This document shows positions 58,401 to 64,000 of a DNA stretch of 64,000 nucleotides, piece by piece. The notes under the pieces were generated by a model. The model was not told where the DNA came from. It saw only the letters and a program-made list of their open reading frames with translations, and did no database searches. Location: contig JBAJFG010000444.1 of NCBI GenBank assembly GCA_037903475.1, positions 1 to 64,000 of the forward strand. Reading direction: 5' to 3'. Position 1 is the stretch's first letter, and every line of letters begins with the position of its first letter. This stretch comes from Ancylostoma caninum. Lineage: Eukaryota > Nematoda > Chromadorea > Rhabditida > Ancylostomatidae. The translations under genes were made by a program, and so were the position numbers.

Positions 58401-59866
58401 TCTTACTGCATCAGTTTTTGCAGGGGGAGTTTTGCAATTTGAGCTTCAATGTTGCACTGGAGAAGGGGAAAACCAAACTTTGTTCACCACTGCCAACTAC
58501 ATCCACAGAAAATTTGCTGACAACTACTCGAAATTACAATAGCAGGACTCTGCTGTCAATGTTTGAGTATCCATCTATAGCTGTTAAACTCTCTAGAAAT
58601 GGGTAGTTTTTGGGGCGAAAAAATAGAAAACACGTGACAGCGGTATTCATTCATTCATTTCCGCACCTTTTACACCCTGTCGATTAAGTCAAGTGTTCTG
58701 AAACTGTAGCCCAGTAAGCACCGATCCCTGCGCTCAAAGCCCAAATGGTAGCATCCGGTTTAGGTTCCACGACTGCCCTCAACGCTTGGTCCTCAAGTAA
58801 CAAATTGTGGTCAGGATCAAGGTTACCTTGGCGATCAAAATCAATGGAAGAAAAATTCGCGATCTAATAGCCCACACCCCATTGGAAAGGCGACACCAAG
58901 CCAAAACAAACGCAAGACTAGACTACATACCTCGACAAAAACTGTACGAGTTTGAAGCCATTAACCATACTCGCCCGAAATCGCTTCAGCTCATGATTTG
59001 TTCGCAACTACATAAAACTCTTAGCAAAAAGGAAGCCAGAATATTGGATCGAAAAAGGAAGAAAAGCCCTACCAGAAGGGTAAATGAGCTGAGCTGAAAT
59101 TGCTCAAATTGGACAGAAGAGAAAAGTTTCGTTAACTACGTCACAAAACAGGAATTATTCTCGCAACAACCTGATAGTAGACTGTAAGCAGCTCCCATAT
59201 CTTTGGCGGTAAGTTGTTCACAATTTTGATCGCAATTAAGATCACTCGTTATCAGAACTTCAAAATCATCCATTTGCATAACGTTGCCAAGAAATGGCTT
59301 CAAATGGCACGTCCAGCAGGGGGATCCGTGCCAACTTGCCCAACGTTTTTCATCACTCGATCTCCTCATCCCCAGATTGCTTACCATGGTCCATTATTAT
59401 CTATAGCTATCGATGGGATATCAACCAACGGCCTGAAACTAATGAATTGCCGAGCATAACGATATAGAGAAGGGTGAGCGTTGCGGAAATCGGCATAGCT
59501 CATCCTGCGTCTCTATAATTTTGGCTGTTAGCTTGCTAGTAGTGCACCAAGTTAACTCGTAGTCAAAATTGTTTGAAACAATGTAAGAATTGCAAAGAGA
59601 AATCCAGTCTCCATTTCCTTGTCACCCTGTAGGTGACAGTCAATGAGCAGATGAAGTAAGATGTTACGGTGCATTTCCAGGTGCTTACTGCCCTTGCCCA
59701 CCTCGATCTGGTAGGAGGTTCACTGGTGTTTCGAGGAGTAAGGTAATTCCATACGCACTTCATCTCTGTTCACCCGTTGCTTGGTCGGTGTTCGTCAGCA
59801 TTGTCTTTTCAGAAACTCGGGTCCAGAGCCAAAGTTAATGTACGCAAGTCGTCAAGAACCAACTGA
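52451..59866 (+). CDS. Nematode cuticle collagen, four exons, with long Gly-rich domain
   Basis: Exons: 52,451-52,591; 56,803-57,946; 59,681-59,742; 59,813-59,866 (TGA 59,864). Donors are GTAAGT, GTGAGC and GTAATT; acceptors are TTATTTCAG, GCATTTCCAG and GTCTTTTCAG. Phases 0, 1 and 0 agree. The predicted protein is 466 aa. Exon 1 gives a membrane/signal anchor ([18 protein letters not shown], about residues 12-30) and joins exon 2 to form the collagen N-terminal domain ([14 protein letters not shown]). A furin-type site RQKR is at 79-82. Residues about 83-250 are Gly/Ala/Met-rich with a roughly 12-residue repeat ([12 protein letters not shown]). Gly-X-Y runs span about 254-429, with short Gly/Ala breaks and Cys pairs. 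The C-terminus has AYCPCPPR and a basic tail. Role: secreted structural collagen of the cuticle. Most cuticle collagens are near 300 aa and have much smaller non-collagenous regions. Confidence 0.92.
52627..52882. mobile_element. GC-rich MITE, GCCGCTATAG family, copy 3 (collagen intron 1)
   Basis: Best copy of the family: 39-bp termini GCCGCTATACTCCCCGAGGA... and inverted GCCGCTATAGTTCTCGAGGA..., both ending GCACCTTGCGTCGC. The core is built of CGCCGGCGACGG and GCCAACATTGGC palindromes. It starts 35 bp into intron 1. Confidence 0.8.
53025..53325 (-). pseudogene. Mariner transposase C-terminal fragment (collagen intron 1)
   Basis: On the minus strand the frame reads [20 protein letters not shown], the third catalytic motif of mariner transposases, with its Asp kept. 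It continues with [18 protein letters not shown], then a stop, then [20 protein letters not shown] and TGA at 53,027-53,025. This is a typical mariner C-terminus with an internal stop and no recognised TIRs. Confidence 0.8.
53326..56802 (+). other. Rest of collagen intron 1
   Basis: No exon is needed here: exons 1 and 2 join in phase 0. A 32-bp tandem duplication GCGCTGCTCTCCGGTGAGCC lies at 55,490-55,553, and a TTTAGCGCTCAAT repeat at about 55,320-55,365. Open frames at 55,516-55,701 and 56,032-56,427 are unrecognised. Confidence 0.5.
58108..59174. mobile_element. Mariner-type TIR element in collagen intron 2
   Basis: Termini TTAGGTTGTTGCGA at the left and inverted TCAGGTTGTTGCGA at the right, each next to TA (58,106-58,107 and 59,175-59,176). 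A 97-codon basic frame at 58,807-59,097 is not a recognisable transposase. Family placement rests on TIR form and TA flanks only. Confidence 0.65.
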
Positions 59867-59934
59867 TCGCAAACAAAGACAAACCACTATTAACATGTTG
59901 TGGATTTTATTTGATGATCATCATCACACCTATA

Positions 59935-59940
59935 TAATAA
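59935..59940 (+). terminator. Collagen polyadenylation signal
   Basis: AATAAA 68 nt after the stop codon, giving a short 3' UTR typical of nematode collagens. Confidence 0.75.
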
Positions 59941-61879
59941 AGCGCTAGGCCTCATTTTAAAATACTGTCTTGGCCGGTGACTCATCGCCTGAAAGGGTCG
60001 AGGAAGTGCCAATTTTTTCCGTTTTCAAGTAGAGTTCCCTGTATTAAGGGTAGAGATTCGCAGAAAAAGAACAGAGGAACATTGGGTAGGTTTCCACACT
60101 CTTATCATACCGGTGGTTACTAAGCCACTCTTGTACACCGGTGGTTACTAAGCCTTAACTGCAAGCATGTTTGGAGCCCAAGTGAACAGAATTCAAGAGC
60201 TAAGCTCAAGCAACTCTAGCCCAGAGGTAACGTGACGCACAAGTCCGAGACAGAGCACCGCGAGGCGGAGTCATGCTCGGTTTAAATCACCACTTCGTTT
60301 CCTCCAATATGTAGATACGAAAACTTCATGCGAAAATTAGGAAAAAGAGAAAAAAAGCGGCGCTCTGCCCAAGAACTGTAAACCACTTTGCCAACGTCCT
60401 TGCCTCACTGAGGAAAAATTGCCTGACCTAATCGCAAGAAAACCACTGCCATCCTCAAGAAAAGCAGCTCCGCCGCGCTTCACAGGGATGGCTGTGGTTT
60501 CCTGCGAATATTCGTAGAACATTTGTTGTGGTGGGCATCATTCTGTCACAGATCCCCTTAGCAGTAATAAGAGCATTTTGTGTGAGAGAAACGGCTTCTC
60601 CGGCTACAAATTTAGTTTTATTGAAGCTAGATGATCTCTTTCACTTTGTTATTATTTTTGGGTCACTAAAGTATTCTGAAGTTGCCTATTAACTGACACA
60701 CTTCTCTAATAATAATCATGGGAGGATCTTCCACCCAGCGATCGCTTCATCCTCGTTCTTAGGCGTTAGGCGAGACCTTCAAATAAGCGCGGTTCTTTTC
60801 TTTCGTCCTTTTCATACAGAGACATTCTCAGGAACTCCAAACTCCGTAGCTCCCAAAAATCGAATGTGCCTCCGCTGTTTGCTTCTTAAATGAATTTAAC
60901 CGCCACTGTGGGTTTTAAAAGGCTTGCGCTTACTTCATTACCTTGAATGCAGCCTATATGGTGTTGAATGCAAGCAGATATTAGCTGTTAATATAAGTCC
61001 TTGTGCTTTTTTCACTTGCGATATTTTAAACCTCATGACTGTTTTGCGTGTTGTGCTCTATACTTTCTGAAAGCGCTTTCCTGTGTTCAATATGGACCAG
61101 AGAGCATCGAACACCGTTTGATAATCAATGGAAGTCTTGAAAAGCCAATTTGGCGATGCTGGCAAGGAAGGAATGCGGTGTTATCGTTATGTAAGAGGAC
61201 TAGAACCTTACGATTCGATTCTTTTGAAAAAAATTACTTATTGATTAGGTAGCTTTGAAAAGATCGATGTCCATCTAGACCATACTCTTCCTCTCGAGCG
61301 AATTCCAGATTTTCGTGAAGGTAATCTCTGTTCGGTCGAAATGGTTGGTGTCGGTGAGACCAAATATGCCTTCTATTAGCTTCGAAAATCGCAGGTCAAA
61401 TCGGAAAATACATCTCTTCCATACTTAGCACATGTACGTAGTTTGTGCAGTTTTGATGGCCTTTCGAGCTTTACTTACTTTACTTTAGCTTTACTTAGCT
61501 TCTTTTATATGAATGACACGACACGATAGGCACGTGTCGGTCGCTCCATTTTCATCGACTCATTGCACCACTTCGCATGCTTAAAGCTCTCGCAAACTCT
61601 CATTTGAGGAAAGTGCTCACAATATTCTTGTAGACAACCCGAGATTCGTATATGACTTGTACTTGAAATGTAGTAAATAGGTGGAGAAAAAAGGAGAAAA
61701 GTGCATCCAAAAAAAAGCGCAAGAACTTATTTTAACACCTAATATTTCCACGTAAGTAACTCATATGCACATGAATATTAAGAGCTTCCTGAGTCTTGTC
61801 CCTCCTATCCTTTCATACAATTTCAAAGTTGCTTAATTTAAACACGTCACCGTTTCGGTTATCTTTGAGGTACCCAAAC
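59941..61879. other. No gene supported
   Basis: A short direct repeat ACCGGTGGTTACTAAGCC occurs twice near 60,110-60,155. A minus-strand stretch at 60,337-60,522 is open but has weak splice sites. Confidence 0.4.
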
Positions 61880-62091
61880 TCAAAGGAATCGCAGCTTCGC
61901 TGATGACAGGGATTTTCTACGAATGTTTTCCAGTACTTCATTCTCTGGTGAAGTATGAATATCTACGCCTGGTGAACTAGAATGATTCGGCTTCTTTGGA
62001 GAATCCGATGTTAGCGCGGAAACTTTATCGTGCCTCTTTTTTGTTCTTTGCCGGTATTCCGACATTAAAGAATACATAAGAAGAAGACTTT
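61880..62091 (-). CDS. Possible terminal exon of a membrane protein
   Basis: Acceptor TGTCTCTTAG at 62,092, then 212 nt open in one frame to TGA at 61,882-61,880. It starts with a short hydrophobic run (SLLLMYSLM), followed by a polar, basic, Ser-rich tail: SEYRQRTKKRHDK, SDSPKKPNHSSSPG and ending RRKSLSSAKLRFL. This is the pattern of a last membrane helix plus cytoplasmic tail. No upstream exon was found before the next repeat. The product is unknown. Confidence 0.35.
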
Positions 62092-62559
62092 CTAAGAGAC
62101 AGAAACCCTGCGAGAATCATAACCCTTCCGAATGGGATAAACATAAGAAACTTCTACTGACGGTGATAATCTCCATGCGCTCCCCACGAAACTACTTCAA
62201 AACTCAGCCTTTCCTTTCACATGCTGCATTTTCTCCAACGCTCAGATCGGACCTACTTTCGAAGTGTTCCACAAAATCAACGGCAGTAGGCACTGTCCTC
62301 TGTGGTTCACTGCTGATTGCAGAACAGTTCCACACGACCTTCTTTTGCTCTAGACGGCACCTCCCTACATCGTTTGCTTAATTGCAGCGCACATGATGTT
62401 ATATGAGAGAACCTGCTTCCATATCCAGAATTTGAATTGTGTTTGAGACTTGGTTTTCGAATTCGGTTCACTCTGAGTTCAAACTTGCTTGCGATCCAAG
62501 CAATGTATCCGTAATCGGGCAAACTCATCCCTCTCGACCCTTCATTCCCTATAAATTGT
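62092..62559. other. No gene seen
   Basis: A minus-strand open stretch at 62,307-62,528 is unrecognised. Confidence 0.35.
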
Positions 62560-63725
62560 AGAAAGCGCTCTGCTGTGCATAGATATGAGGACCCCTCCTA
62601 AACCATGGTTTCCTGACTCCAGTGATGTACATGAAATCTAAAAAAACTAACAAAAACCCACTTCGAAGGCCAAATTCTATGTACATTGACGCGGATGAGT
62701 TGGTCTGATAGGAAACTAGAGGTGGCATATCAGAAACTAAGGCTCGTAGTAAAGTGTCCTGTGCGATCATCGCATATCACCTTCAGGGCGATGATCGCCC
62801 TTCGCGTTGGAGAGGAGTAAGCTGATCATCACCTCGGTGAATCGGACGGGCTGTACATGAAAAATGATCAAATGTACGTGTTTCACGTATTCCCACATTC
62901 CGATGGTTTTTCGGGCTTAGATCGCACCCCTCGACTACCTCCTCCGCATGTCCCGAAGCAGACGATTACCGCATGACCAGTAAAGTTCCTTAGGAAATGA
63001 GCGCTATTGTCCCCCGCATGTCCTGAGTACGTGTTTCACGTAGTTCAACATCACTTCCGGGCTGTTTTAGCGTGTGAGACAGTTATGAACCAGATGTATT
63101 CTGTGTGCTTCGCGCAGCTGATCATACGTACCTTCACACCATCACCATACTCCGAGTGAGATACTCCGGGTACTTCACTAGGCGTCTCTTCGCTCCGCAC
63201 CACTATCTAGTCCCCAAACGATGGCGATCATCGCCCTCCAGGGCGATGAAATCAGCGCCCCGTACATATGTGTTCGCAGCACCGCCACGGATGGTGATTG
63301 TCTTCCATTCCTCAGTGTTGGAAGGTCGTCGCGCATGCGATCATCGCCCCAAATGTGGCGCCGTTGTGCAGGCAGCTGATCTCATCGCCATGACACTTTA
63401 CTACGGGTCTAAGATTGCACCTTAGAATGAACTTCATAGCTGTAGCTGTTGTCAATTAGAAAATTACTTTTGTGATGGAAAACCGTAAATAAAGGTACAC
63501 CCTCAGCAAGCATGTGCTAGAGAATGACGGCTCTCGTCCATTGGCCAAGAATTCCAAATTTCTTCGAGGAACCAATTACTTTGAAATTCTCGGCAAATTA
63601 ATCCCTCCATTAACGGTTTCTTCGACTTTCCTTGACATGTGAAGTGCATCTTTGCACTCGATGACTCGCATATAATAGGCTGAAGTCAGCATGTCGAACA
63701 CGATGCCTGAGGTGTCGCACTGCCT
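62560..63725. mobile_element. TTAA-type element, copy E (left-truncated or decayed, split)
   Basis: The right end ends GTGTCGCACTGCCT followed by TCAA. Interior blocks flanking 62,741-63,409 match copies B and C. The left TIR could not be recognised and the left border is approximate. Confidence 0.6.
62741..63409. mobile_element. Short CCGTAGTAAAG-family element nested in copy E
   Basis: Termini GGCTCGTAGTAAAGTGTC and, inverted, GACCCGTAGTAAAGTGTC, flanked by a TAA direct repeat (62,738-62,740 and 63,410-63,412). 669 bp, with GCGATGATCGC subterminal palindromes. It is an internally deleted relative of 9,337-11,426 in inverted order. Confidence 0.75.
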
Positions 63726-64000
63726 TCAAGCCTATTTATTTACAACGTGCCCTAGTAAAGATTCGGGTAAGTTCATCTGAAAAGCTAACTCGTCAGCCAG
63801 GTCAGCTGGATGTCCGCTAATTTCATACATATGGAGTTTCAAAACTGAAATCCTCGTACTCTTCTCGACGGACTGACGGACGACACAGTCAAGAAGTCAC
63901 GGCATTTTAGTGTGAGGGCTAGTGGCTCTATGGCATAGCCAAACGTATAGGGACCAGGTTCTTAGACAGTGTAACGGGTCCGGAATATAATGATGAATTC
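63726..64000. other. No gene seen
   Basis: Nothing recognised up to the window end. Confidence 0.4.

Noticed and set aside
60337..60522. Possible minus-strand exon with ATATTCGCAG acceptor
   Set aside because: The donor is weak (GTCAGG), there is no neighbouring exon in phase and no recognisable domain.

Overview
The window is nuclear DNA from a nematode, probably a clade V (strongylid-type) species. The evidence is a four-exon nematode cuticle collagen gene, short introns with TTTCAG-type acceptors, a 22-nt block close to the nematode SL1 spliced leader, and a repeat landscape of mariner, hAT-like, TTAA-type, Penelope-like, RTE-like and Ty3/gypsy elements. There is no bacterial-style gene organisation. 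The species assignment is inference.

Layout, left to right. 1-2.8 kb: a broken Penelope-like retroelement (about 1.0-1.8 kb). 2.8-4.7 kb: a small TIR element, a 49-bp duplication, and a 1.23-kb hAT-like element with an 8-bp target duplication. 4.73-6.62 kb: a phase-consistent eight-exon gene of unknown function (minus strand) with a duplicated repeat exon. 6.7-8.7 kb: a minisatellite-bearing repeat element. 9.25-11.8 kb: a TTAA-type element split by another TIR element. 13.9-15.8 kb: an RTE-like remnant and three exons of a BTB-BACK gene (minus). 15.9-19.9 kb: GC-rich MITEs, two dead mariners and one uninterrupted TTAA element. 20.7-25.5 kb: a foldback element, the SL1-like block, a TTAA element split by a second TIR family, and more MITEs. 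26.4-32.3 kb: a third TTAA element holding a 5.5-kb TIR insertion that itself carries MITEs and the second minisatellite element. 33.4-35 kb: a 30-bp minisatellite and a tRNA-derived SINE. 35.96-41.21 kb: a complete but frameshifted Ty3/gypsy LTR retrotransposon (minus). 42-48.7 kb: TTCGAA-rich arrays, a third minisatellite, another TIR element, a tRNA-like relic and a (GT)147 tract. 49.7-50.6 kb: a large hairpin and a small Ser/Arg-rich ORF. 52.45-59.87 kb: the collagen gene, with elements in both long introns. 61.9-63.7 kb: a possible terminal exon and a fifth TTAA element, again split.

The supported host genes are few: the collagen (strong), the 4.7-6.6 kb gene (good, function unknown), the BTB-BACK gene (good but partial), a Ser/Arg-rich small ORF and a lone C-terminal exon (weak). 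Most of the remainder is transposon-derived. The most distinctive pattern is nesting. At least four of the five TTAA-type copies contain a second TIR transposon, three of those from one related group. In the gypsy element a -1 slippery heptamer falls inside the protease region, so full protease and pol depend on frameshifting. All family names come from reading motifs by eye; no database search was run.
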